A DNA stretch of 64,000 nt, from NCBI GenBank assembly GCA_963779685.1, contig CAVZZG010000002.1:124001-188000 (forward strand), read 5' to 3'. Below are positions 26,668 to 33,917 of this stretch, piece by piece (the stretch's first letter is position 1; each line of letters opens with the position of its first letter). The notes under the pieces were generated by a model. It made no database searches. It had not been told where the DNA came from and worked only from the letters and a program-made list of their open reading frames with translations. Made by a program: the position numbers and the translations under genes. This DNA comes from CAVZZG01 sp963779685 (GTDB lineage Bacteria; Actinomycetota; Thermoleophilia; Gaiellales; F1-60-MAGs149).

Positions 26668-27717
26668 CTACCTGTGGTGTGGGGTGTCGAGCTCGCCCGC
26701 GTCGGCGAACACGCCGTCGGACACGGTCGAGGGGTCGGGCAGCGCGCTCGCGTCGGCCCGGCGGAGGGCCTCGACGAGGAGCGCCTTCGCGTCCTCGCGG
26801 ATCCGGCTGTCGGCCTGCTCGTCGAAGCCAGGGAGTTGACCGGACAACCATGCACGGTAGCGCTCGATCGGGTCGTGCTGCGCCCATTCGCTGGCAACGC
26901 CGCGCGGCACGTAGAACGCGTCGTCGTGGACGGCGTGGCCCTCCATGCGCAGCGTCCTCAGCTCGAGCAGGGTCGGGCCGCCCCCCGTGCGGGCGTGCTC
27001 GATGGCGGCGCGGGCCTCGCGCACCACGGCCAGCACGTCGCAGCCATCGACCACGACGCCGTCGAAGCCGTAGGCCAGGGCGCGCTCGGCGATGGTCTCG
27101 GTGGCGAACTCGAGGTGGTTCGGAGTGGAGTAGGCGAACTGGTTGTTGTCGACGATGAACACGACCGGCAGCCGCCGCACGCCGGCGAAGTTGAGCGCCT
27201 CGTGCCAGTCGGAGCGCTGGGTGGCTCCGTCGCCCGACCACGCCACCGCCACTCTCGGCTCGCTCCGGATCCGGAACGCCAGCGCGCACCCGGTCGCCAC
27301 CGGCACCATCGCGGGCAGGTGCGACACCATCGGGATCAGCCCCAGCCGGAGCTCGGCCATGTGCACGTTGCCGTCGCGGCCGTGGGTCGGGCCGTCGACG
27401 CGGCCCATGTACTGGGCGAAGATCCGCCACGGGTCGGTGCCGCGCGCGACGTGCACGCCCATGTCGCGCTGGGTGGGGGTGCCGACGTCGTCGAGTCCCA
27501 TCGCGAAGCCGACCCCGACCGCAGCCGCCTCGTTGCCGCGGCCGGTGTAGAACGAGCCCGGCACCTTGCCCTGGCGGAACAGGATGTGCCCGCGCTCCTC
27601 GATCCCCCGCGTCACCAGCATCAGCCGGTAGAGCTCGATCAGATCGACGCGGTCGAGACCCGAATCGCGAGTCTCCTCGAGCGAGATCACTGGACGTGCC
27701 TCACGGGCGATCGCCAT
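26668..27717 (-). CDS. 2-oxoacid dehydrogenase E1 component, alpha subunit
   Basis: Alpha half of the E1, 349 residues, binding thiamine diphosphate through SGDGATQRSDWHEALNFAG followed by VFIVDNN. The entry block is FYTGRGNEAAAVGVGFAM and the phosphorylation-loop region is YRAWLSG. TAGGGT (27725-27730) ends seven bases before the ATG and is the likely leaderless promoter of the whole E1a-E1b-E2-lipB-VOC-lipA operon. A small acidic C-terminal tail is present. Confidence 0.92.
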   Translation of the reverse strand: MAIAREARPVISLEETRDSGLDRVDLIELYRLMLVTRGIEERGHILFRQGKVPGSFYTGRGNEAAAVGVGFAMGLDDVGTPTQRDMGVHVARGTDPWRIFAQYMGRVDGPTHGRDGNVHMAELRLGLIPMVSHLPAMVPVATGCALAFRIRSEPRVAVAWSGDGATQRSDWHEALNFAGVRRLPVVFIVDNNQFAYSTPNHLEFATETIAERALAYGFDGVVVDGCDVLAVVREARAAIEHARTGGGPTLLELRTLRMEGHAVHDDAFYVPRGVASEWAQHDPIERYRAWLSGQLPGFDEQADSRIREDAKALLVEALRRADASALPDPSTVSDGVFADAGELDTPHHR

Positions 27718-27752
27718 CGCTCATACCCTAGCGCGCGGCAGGGCCTCAGAGC

Positions 27753-28562
27753 TCAGGCCGGGCCGTCTTCCGTGAAGCCGAGGATCAGCTGGGCGGTCTC
27801 GAGCGGGACGTCGAGCTGCGGGCAGTGGCCGACTCCGTCCAGCACCACCCAGTCGGCCTGCGGAAGCCACTCCTCGCGGAAGCGCGCCGCAGCGGCCGGC
27901 CACGGCAGCAGCCGGTCGTCGGTGCCCCAGACGACCCGGACCCGGCAGCCGATCCGCTCGGCCTCGAGCGGAAAGCCGGCGCCGAGCGCGTTGTCGATGA
28001 GGGCATCGGCGTCCGGGCAGGCGGCGGCGCCGAGCGTGATGTGCGCGATCAGCTCGGCCGGGATGTGGTCGAACTGCTCGGTGATGTACCGCGTCGCCCG
28101 GCGCCGGCCCGCCCGCTCGGCGACCATCGCATCCACGTAGGGTGCGGCCGCCCGCAGCTGGCGGTGCAGCGTCCGCTGGAAGGCGAGCGTCTCGCGGTAC
28201 GACTCGTCGCCGCGTGCCCACCCGCCGGCGGGGGCGAGTGCGACCACCGATAGCGCCCGCCCGCGGGCCGCCAGCTGCAGCGCGACGTAGCCGCCCAGCG
28301 AGTTGCCGACGAGGTGCGCTGCGCCGAAGCCGGCCTCGTCCATGGCACGCTCGATGGCGTCGGCCATCACGTCGCCATCGATGCCGCCGGGGATCGGCGG
28401 GCCGCCGGCGTGTCCCGGCAGCGTCGGCGCCAGCACGTCGTGGCGGCGCACCAGCGCCGGCAGCACCAGCTCCCACGTCCGCCACGTGTCCATGAATCCG
28501 TGCAGGCACACGAGCGGCGATCCGGAGCCGCCGCGAAAGGCCGGGGTGAACGGGGCGGGCAC
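27753..28562 (-). CDS. Alpha/beta hydrolase
   Basis: A 269-residue hydrolase. The first strand block is SPLVCLHGFMDTWRTWELVL, the nucleophile Ser is in LVGNSLGGYVAL, the Asp in WGTDDRLLPW and the His in VGHCPQLD. GTG at 28562 is chosen as start because TACGCT lies 6 bases upstream. The much longer open frame (to 28892) would add repeated acidic DSTEPTDP-type sequence, which is the antisense of the Ser-repeat gene. Substrate unknown. Confidence 0.83.
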   Translation of the reverse strand: MPAPFTPAFRGGSGSPLVCLHGFMDTWRTWELVLPALVRRHDVLAPTLPGHAGGPPIPGGIDGDVMADAIERAMDEAGFGAAHLVGNSLGGYVALQLAARGRALSVVALAPAGGWARGDESYRETLAFQRTLHRQLRAAAPYVDAMVAERAGRRRATRYITEQFDHIPAELIAHITLGAAACPDADALIDNALGAGFPLEAERIGCRVRVVWGTDDRLLPWPAAAARFREEWLPQADWVVLDGVGHCPQLDVPLETAQLILGFTEDGPA

Positions 28563-28605
28563 GTCCGAAGCGTACGGTTTGCGTTTCCGCCGCCCGCGGG
28601 CGACG

Positions 28606-28962
28606 ATGCGCGCCGTGCCCGGATCCGGCTCCCGACTCTCGATCGCCTCCACCGACTCGCTGCTGTCGATCGCCTCCCGGGGCTCGGTGCTGTCGATCGG
28701 GTCGGTCGGCTCGGTGCTGTCCATCGGGTCGGTCGGCTCGGCGGCATCGGTGCTGTCGATCGGGTCGGCCGCCTCGGCCGGATCGGCGCTCTCCTTCGCC
28801 TCACGGTGGTCGCTGCTGTCGGCCGCCTCGGCCGCCGCCGTCCTCGGCCGGCGCCCGCCGCGCGGATTGCCCGCACCCGGCCCGGTGGCCATGGCCGCGA
28901 TCGGGCTGGCGGCGATCGGCGGTCTGGCCCTTGCCGCGCGGCGGCGGGATGGAGCGCCGTAG
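28606..28962 (+). CDS. Ser-x-x-Ser repeat protein with C-terminal membrane anchor
   Basis: A 118-residue protein built of a near-perfect Ser periodicity: repeats such as SVLSIGSVG, SVLSIGSVGS and SVLSIGSAAS (about residues 10-75), then a basic linker and one membrane helix (VAMAAIGLAAIGGLALAARRR). Similar short repeat proteins occur as unnamed ORFs in actinobacteria; this is my recollection of the pattern, not a search. The regular spacing suggests a small beta-solenoid. The opposite strand is also open through this region, but the anchor and the terminal RRR support this strand. Start ATG 28606; divergent from the hydrolase. Confidence 0.55.
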   Translation: MRAVPGSGSRLSIASTDSLLSIASRGSVLSIGSVGSVLSIGSVGSAASVLSIGSAASAGSALSFASRWSLLSAASAAAVLGRRPPRGLPAPGPVAMAAIGLAAIGGLALAARRRDGAP

Positions 28963-28991
28963 GCCGGCGGATCGTCCCGTACCCTCCCGGG

Positions 28992-29288
28992 GTGGCCCGC
29001 GACTCCCGCAAGAGCCGAATCCTCGGCGACCGCTGCGCCGTCTGCCCGCGCTGCGGGTTCGGCCGGCGCTACCTGTCGGGCGTCACGATGCCCGAATCGG
29101 ACGCCTGTCCGGATTGCGGCGCGACACTGATCGTGGCCTGCCCGGAGTGCGGCGAGACGATCGAGAGCGTCATGCAGGTGAGTTGCCGGGCATGCGGCAC
29201 CGAGCTGCGGCCGGCGGAGCTGTTCGGCGTCCCGATCCGGCGCAAGGCGGAACCGGCCGCCACGCCGCTCGCGGACAACGACGGCTGA
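28992..29288 (+). CDS. Small zinc-ribbon protein
   Basis: A 98-residue protein with several Cys pairs spaced as zinc knuckles: CAVCPRCG, CPDCG, CPECG and CRACG. The middle sequence (ATLIVACPECGETIESVM) is typical of double zinc ribbons. Function unknown; candidates include a nucleic-acid or ribosome-associated ribbon. GTG 28992 follows TACCCT (28980-28985) by six bases, which argues for a leaderless start. The stop lies seven bases from the convergent dehydrogenase stop. Confidence 0.7.
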   Translation: MARDSRKSRILGDRCAVCPRCGFGRRYLSGVTMPESDACPDCGATLIVACPECGETIESVMQVSCRACGTELRPAELFGVPIRRKAEPAATPLADNDG

Positions 29289-29295
29289 GGGTGCG

Positions 29296-30162
29296 CTACG
29301 CCTCGCCGCGCGGCACGCGGGCGTAGGCGGACACGTCCTCCTCGCCGAAGCCCGCCTCGACGATGCGCTGCTCGAGCTGCGCGAACAGCTCGGTGACGGG
29401 CATGTCGACGCCCAGGCCCTCGGCCTCGGCCAGGGCGATGCGGATGTCCTTGAGGTGCATCCAGAGCCGGAAGCCGAGCGGGTAGGTGGAGTTGATGACG
29501 TTGCCCGACCGGTTGCGGATCACCCAGGCGTCGGCGGCGCCGCCCTGCAGGGCGAGCACGAGCGCGTCCATCGGCAGCCCGGCCTTCTGCCCGAACACGA
29601 GCGCCTCGCCCAGCCCGGCGTAGGCGCCGGCGAGGAAGATCTGGTTGACGGCCTTGGCGGCCTGGCCGGCCCCGACCGGCCCCATGTGCGTGACCGACTT
29701 GGTGAAGGTCTCCAGCACCGGCCGGGCGCGTTCGAGCGCGGCCTCGTCGCCGCCCGCGAACATCGTCAGCGCGCCCTTGACGGCGCCCTCCGAACCGCCC
29801 GACACCGGGCAGTCGAGCACCTGGGCGCCGCGGGCGGCGAGCGCCGCGGCGACGTCGCGCTCGACGGTCGGCGAGACCGTGGAGCAGTCGACCAGCACGG
29901 CACCGGACACGATGGTCTCGACGATGCCGCCCGGGCCGAGCACGACCTGCTCGAGGTCGGGCCCGTCGGAGACGCAGGTGACGACGACATCGGCACCGGC
30001 AGCCGCCTCGGCGGGCGTGGCGGCGCGGCCGGCGCCGCGGGCGGCGAACGGCTCCTCGCGGCTTCGGGTGCGGTTGTGCACCACCACCTCGTGACCGGCA
30101 TCGAGCACGTGGCCGGCCATCGGCCCGCCCATGGTGCCCAGCCCGACGACGGCGACGCGCAT
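29296..30162 (-). CDS. 3-hydroxyisobutyrate dehydrogenase-type NAD(P)-dependent oxidoreductase
   Basis: A 288-residue beta-hydroxyacid dehydrogenase. It shows the Rossmann motif VVGLGTMGGPMAGHVL, the substrate-binding DCPVSGGSEGAVKGALTMF and the catalytic lysine in GAGQAAKAVNQ. Family members reduce or oxidise 3-hydroxyisobutyrate, tartronate semialdehyde or similar. A link to valine breakdown through the nearby 2-oxoacid dehydrogenase is possible but unproven. The ATG shares a base with the ASCH stop (TGATG). Confidence 0.88.
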   Translation of the reverse strand: MRVAVVGLGTMGGPMAGHVLDAGHEVVVHNRTRSREEPFAARGAGRAATPAEAAAGADVVVTCVSDGPDLEQVVLGPGGIVETIVSGAVLVDCSTVSPTVERDVAAALAARGAQVLDCPVSGGSEGAVKGALTMFAGGDEAALERARPVLETFTKSVTHMGPVGAGQAAKAVNQIFLAGAYAGLGEALVFGQKAGLPMDALVLALQGGAADAWVIRNRSGNVINSTYPLGFRLWMHLKDIRIALAEAEGLGVDMPVTELFAQLEQRIVEAGFGEEDVSAYARVPRGEA

Positions 30163-30518
30163 CAGGACCGCCCCTCCCGGATCTCGGAGAACGAGATCAC
30201 GGTCACGACGTCGTCGTCGGTGATCTCGCGGTTGTACAGCCGGCGCATGAAGTCGAGGAACTCGTCGATGTGGCGGATCTCCGGGTTGTCGTGCTGGATC
30301 TCGCGCGGCGACAGCTCCGCGAAGGGCTTCACCTCGACCTTGTCGATCACGGCGTCGAAGACGCGCTCGCGCGGCCCGAAGCGCTGGCCGACGAGCACGG
30401 GCACGATCATGCCCTTGCGGTACTTCGAGGTCTTGTCGCCAAGCCGGATCGTGACGGTCTTCCGGCGGTGGCGCAGCTGGTCGGCCACCAGCGGCGAGTA
30501 GAACATCAGCGCGTACAA
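30162..30518 (-). CDS. ASCH (PUA-like) domain protein
   Basis: A 118-residue protein of the ASCH superfamily, whose PUA-like fold binds RNA. The conserved block is MFYSPLVADQLRHRRKTVTI followed by RLGDKTSKYRKGMIVPV. The start is chosen at TTG 30518 because GGGAGG lies seven bases upstream and a TAGGAT box lies about 30 bases upstream, which predicts a short leader. ATG 30506 has no ribosome-binding site. The pairing with a dehydrogenase gene is by overlap only. Confidence 0.75.
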   Translation of the reverse strand: MYALMFYSPLVADQLRHRRKTVTIRLGDKTSKYRKGMIVPVLVGQRFGPRERVFDAVIDKVEVKPFAELSPREIQHDNPEIRHIDEFLDFMRRLYNREITDDDVVTVISFSEIREGRS

Positions 30519-30576
30519 CGGATCGCCTCCCGGCACGGTCTGCGTGATCCTACCGTGCGCCGTATCGTTCCGCGCC

Positions 30577-31752
30577 GTGCGCCGCATCGAGATCGCCGTC
30601 GCGCTGAGCCTGTTCGTCGAGGCGGTGCTGTACCTGGCGGTGATCCCGCTGCTGCCCACCTACGTCGACCGGTTCGGGCTCACGACCACCCAGGCGGCGC
30701 TGGTGATGGCGGTGCTGCCGCTGATGATCGTCGCGACGTCGGTACCGCTCGGCTACCTCGGCAGCCGCATCGGCAACCGCCGGATCGTGATCGGCGGCAA
30801 CCTGCTGCAGACGATCGCGACGTTCGTCTTCGCCTTCGCCCCGAACGTGACCACGCTGGTGGCTGCGCGGGCCGTGCAGGGTCTCGGCAGCGCCGTCACG
30901 TGGGGCGCGGCGATCGCCTGGCTGACGGCCAACGCGCCGGTCGAGCAGCGCGGCGCCTACATCGGCCGTGCGATGGGCTTCGTGTCGGCCGGCTCGATCG
31001 CCGGCCCCGCCATCGGGGCCCTGGCCGGCGTGACGTCGATCGCCTGGGCCTTCTCGGCGGTGGCCGTCGCGGCGATCGCGGCCACGCTCGCGACGGTGGC
31101 GGCGCCGGCCGGGCGCGCCGAGACCGGCGACGGCACGCTGCGCCAGGGCCTCGCCGCGAGCGCGCGCGAGCCGCTGGTGATCGCGGGCTTCGCGCTGGCC
31201 ATGGCCGAGGCCGTCTGCGGCGCCGCCGCCAACCTGCTCGCGCCGCTGCGCCTCGGCGCGCTCGGCTACGGCGCGGTCGCCATCGGCGCGGCCCTGCTGG
31301 TGGGCTCGGTGGGCGGACTGGCAGCGGCGCGGCCGGCCGGCCGCCTCGTCGACCGGGTGGGAGCCCGGCGGGTGGGCACCGTGGCCGGCGCCACGGGAGT
31401 CGGAACCTGCCTGCTGCTTGCGCTCCAGCCGGGGCCGGCCGTGATCATGGCCGCGCTGGCGGGGCTGGGCGTGCTGTTCACGTTCCAGGCCACGTCGGTG
31501 TACCCGCTGGCGACGGCCGGCGCTGACCGATCGGGCATCCCGCACGGCGTCGTGAGCGGCATCATCAACCTCAGCTGGTCGAGCGGGATCATGCTCGGCC
31601 AGCTGGGCGCGGGCGTGATCGCCGACCACGTCGGCGAATCGGCCGCCTACCTGGTCGTGGCCGCGGCGATCGCGGCGCTGCTCGGGGTCATGCGCCGGAT
31701 GGCGGCGCGAAACTGGCGCTCTCCCGATGAGAGTGCCAACGTTCCCGCTTGA
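30577..31752 (+). CDS. MFS transporter
   Basis: A 391-residue major facilitator protein with 12 hydrophobic segments. The loop 2-3 motif reads PLGYLGSRIGNRR and the equivalent in the second half PAGRLVDRVGARR, both MFS motif A. The substrate cannot be assigned. GTG 30577 follows TATCGT (30563-30568) by eight bases. The last 40 bases of the gene carry the upstream CIRCE element (31713-31739), so this coding end doubles as a regulatory site for groES-groEL. Confidence 0.87.
   Translation: MRRIEIAVALSLFVEAVLYLAVIPLLPTYVDRFGLTTTQAALVMAVLPLMIVATSVPLGYLGSRIGNRRIVIGGNLLQTIATFVFAFAPNVTTLVAARAVQGLGSAVTWGAAIAWLTANAPVEQRGAYIGRAMGFVSAGSIAGPAIGALAGVTSIAWAFSAVAVAAIAATLATVAAPAGRAETGDGTLRQGLAASAREPLVIAGFALAMAEAVCGAAANLLAPLRLGALGYGAVAIGAALLVGSVGGLAAARPAGRLVDRVGARRVGTVAGATGVGTCLLLALQPGPAVIMAALAGLGVLFTFQATSVYPLATAGADRSGIPHGVVSGIINLSWSSGIMLGQLGAGVIADHVGESAAYLVVAAAIAALLGVMRRMAARNWRSPDESANVPA
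31713..31739 (+). promoter_or_regulatory. Second (upstream) CIRCE-like operator
   Basis: The right arm GAGTGCCAA (31731-31739) is identical to that of the main CIRCE, the spacer is 9 bases, and the left arm CTGGCGCTC (31713-31721) matches TTGGCACTC at 7 of 9. It lies 10 bases upstream of the -35 box, inside the end of the MFS gene. It is a likely extra HrcA site. Confidence 0.6.
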
Positions 31753-31777
31753 CTCTTCCCGGAACTGGGGATAGGAT
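31749..31777 (+). promoter_or_regulatory. Vegetative promoter of groES-groEL
   Basis: TTGACT (31749-31754), a 17-base spacer, and TAGGAT (31772-31777). It is the best sigma70-type promoter in the window. The start point would fall near 31784, inside the main CIRCE. Confidence 0.8.
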
Positions 31778-31781
31778 GCCT

Positions 31782-31808
31782 TTGGCACTCAGACAGCTGG
31801 AGTGCCAA
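31782..31808 (+). promoter_or_regulatory. CIRCE element (HrcA operator)
   Basis: TTGGCACTC - 9 bases - GAGTGCCAA is a perfect inverted repeat. It matches the CIRCE consensus TTAGCACTC-N9-GAGTGCTAA except for one compensated base pair (A:T changed to G:C). It covers the predicted transcription start of groES-groEL, so HrcA binding would repress both. hrcA itself is not in the window. Confidence 0.92.
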
Positions 31809-31840
31809 GACATGTCAGTCAGAGTCCTGGAGGAAACTGG

Positions 31841-32143
31841 ATGAACCTGAAGCCGCTGGGCGACCGCCTCATCATCGAGGTGCTCGAAGAGGAGCAGACC
31901 ACCGCGAGTGGGATCGTGCTCCCGGACACGGCGAAGGAGAAGCCGCAGCGCGGCCGCGTCCTGGCCGTGGGCAAGGGCCGGTACGAGGACGGCAAGCTGG
32001 TTCCGATCGATGTCGAGGTCGGCGACGAGATCATCTTCTCCAAGTACGGCGGGTCGGAGATCAAGGTGGATGGCGACGAGGTCCTCATCCTCCGCGAGTC
32101 GGACGTCCTGGCCAAGCTCGACCGCGCCGCGGTCACGGCGTAA
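31841..32143 (+). CDS. groS: Co-chaperonin GroES
   Basis: Ten-kDa lid of the GroEL chamber, 100 residues. It starts MNLKPLGDRLIIEVLEEEQ, includes the mobile loop EEQTTASGIVLPDTAKEKPQ and VGDEIIFSKYGGSEIK, and ends near YVLI-type ILRESDVLA. A strong GGAGG ribosome-binding site lies at 31829-31833 before ATG 31841; the ORF's earlier in-frame start would be inside the leader. It is controlled by two CIRCE operators and is 25 bases upstream of groEL. Confidence 0.97.
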   Translation: MNLKPLGDRLIIEVLEEEQTTASGIVLPDTAKEKPQRGRVLAVGKGRYEDGKLVPIDVEVGDEIIFSKYGGSEIKVDGDEVLILRESDVLAKLDRAAVTA

Positions 32144-32168
32144 CGACGGAATCGAGGAGTAAACGCAT

Positions 32169-33917
32169 ATGGCGCACAAGATCCTGAAGTTCAACGAGGA
32201 CGCCCGCAGGGCGCTCCTGCGCGGGGTCGACACCCTGGCCGACGCGGTCAAGGTCACCCTGGGCCCGAAGGGCCGCTACGTCGTGCTGGACAAGAAGTTC
32301 GGCGCCCCGACCATCACCAACGACGGTGTCACCATCGCCCGTGAGATCGAGGTCGAGGACGTCTTCGAGAACCAGGGCGCGCAGCTCGTCCGCGAGGTCG
32401 CCACGGCGACCAACGACGTTGCCGGCGACGGCACGACGACCGCGACGGTGCTCGCCCAGGCGATCATCCGCGAGGGCCTGCGCAACGTGACCGCCGGGGC
32501 CAACCCGATGGGCATCAAGCGCGGCATCGAGAAGGCCACCGAGAAGGTCGTCGAGGCCATCAAGGCCATGGCGAAGGACGTCGACGGCAAGGAAGACATC
32601 GCCCGCGTCGCCACCATCTCGGCCCGCGACCGCGAGATCGGCGACGTGATCGCCGACGCCATCGAGAAGGTGGGCAAGGACGGCGTCGTGAACGTCGAGG
32701 AGGGCCAGACCTTCGGCCTCGAGCTCGAGTTCACCGAGGGCATGCAGTTCGACAAGGGGTACCTGTCGCCCTACATGATCACCGACTCCGAGCGCATGGA
32801 GGCGGTCCTCGACGACCCGTACATCCTCATCGCCAACCAGAAGATCGGCGCCGTCAAGGACATCCTGCCCGTGCTCGAGCAGGTCATCCAGAACGGCCGC
32901 CCGCTCCTGATCGTGGCCGAGGACGTCGAGGGCGAGTCGCTCGCCACGATCGTCGTCAACAAGCTCCGCGGCACCTTCACCGTGGTGGCCGTCAAGGCTC
33001 CCGGCTTCGGCGACCGCCGCAAGCGCATGCTCGAGGACATCGCGATCCTCGCCGGCGGCGAGGTCATCACCGAGGAGATGGGCCTCAAGCTCGAGAACAC
33101 CACGATCACCCAGCTCGGACGGGCCCGCAAGGTCGTCGTCGACAAGGACTCGACCACGATCATCGACGGTGCCGGCGAGTCTGACGCGATCAAGGCCCGC
33201 ATCAAGCAGATCAAGCAGGAGATCGAGAACACCGACTCCGACTTCGATCGCGAGAAGCTGCAGGAGCGCCTTGCGAAGCTCTCCGGCGGCGTTGCGGTGG
33301 TCAAGGTCGGCGCTGCCACCGAGACCGAGATGAAGGAGAAGAAGCACCGCGTCGAGGACGCGCTGCAGGCCACCCGCGCCGCCCTCGAGGAGGGCATCGT
33401 GCCGGGCGGCGGCGTCGCGCTGCTGACCGCTGCCGACGCCCTCAAGCTCGACGCCTTCGAGGGCGACGAGCGCACGGGCGCCATGATCATCAAGCGGGCC
33501 CTCGAGGAGCCGCTTCGCCAGCTCGCGACCAACGCCGGCCTCGAGGCCAGCGTCGTCGTCGATCAGGTGCGCAAGGCCAAGAAGGGCCAGGGCCTGAACG
33601 TCGACACCGGCGAGATGGTCGACCTGGTGTCGGTCGGCATCATCGACCCCGCCATGGTCACCCGCTCGGCGCTGCAGAACGCGGCCTCGATCGGCAAGAA
33701 CATCCTGACCACCGAGGCCATCGTGGCCGAGGCTCCCGAGAAGAACACGGGCGGTGGCGGCCCCGAACATGGGCGACATGGGCGGCATGATGTGTTCGCT
33801 CCGCCTTCGGCGAAGCGAACTTACTTAGTGGACCTAGCCACGAAGGGCCCCCGGACGCGCAAGCTCCGGGGGCCCTTCGTCGTCCTGACCGCCGCGCCAC
33901 AAGCACCCGGAAGGTGA
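32169..33917 (+). CDS. groL: Chaperonin GroEL with apparent C-terminal frameshift
   Basis: The 60-kDa chaperonin subunit. ATPase residues are in VTLGPKGRYVVLD and DVAGDGTTTATVLAQ; the apical and hinge parts are complete. The open frame gives 582 residues, about 40 more than usual, and ends in unrelated basic sequence. The reading frame shifted by one base after GGGGP encodes N-M-G-D-M-G-G-M-M, the normal GroEL tail, and stops at TAG 33826-33828. A one-base slip in the CCCC run at 33761-33764 explains this. True length would be about 552 or less. The gene is followed by two hairpins. Confidence 0.95.
   Translation: MAHKILKFNEDARRALLRGVDTLADAVKVTLGPKGRYVVLDKKFGAPTITNDGVTIAREIEVEDVFENQGAQLVREVATATNDVAGDGTTTATVLAQAIIREGLRNVTAGANPMGIKRGIEKATEKVVEAIKAMAKDVDGKEDIARVATISARDREIGDVIADAIEKVGKDGVVNVEEGQTFGLELEFTEGMQFDKGYLSPYMITDSERMEAVLDDPYILIANQKIGAVKDILPVLEQVIQNGRPLLIVAEDVEGESLATIVVNKLRGTFTVVAVKAPGFGDRRKRMLEDIAILAGGEVITEEMGLKLENTTITQLGRARKVVVDKDSTTIIDGAGESDAIKARIKQIKQEIENTDSDFDREKLQERLAKLSGGVAVVKVGAATETEMKEKKHRVEDALQATRAALEEGIVPGGGVALLTAADALKLDAFEGDERTGAMIIKRALEEPLRQLATNAGLEASVVVDQVRKAKKGQGLNVDTGEMVDLVSVGIIDPAMVTRSALQNAASIGKNILTTEAIVAEAPEKNTGGGGPEHGRHGRHDVFAPPSAKRTYLVDLATKGPRTRKLRGPFVVLTAAPQAPGR

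Noticed and set aside
28563..28892. N-terminal 110 acidic residues of the hydrolase frame on the minus strand
   Set aside because: The hydrolase fold starts after them, a TACGCT box marks the GTG at 28562, and the acidic repeats are the complement of the Ser-repeat gene.
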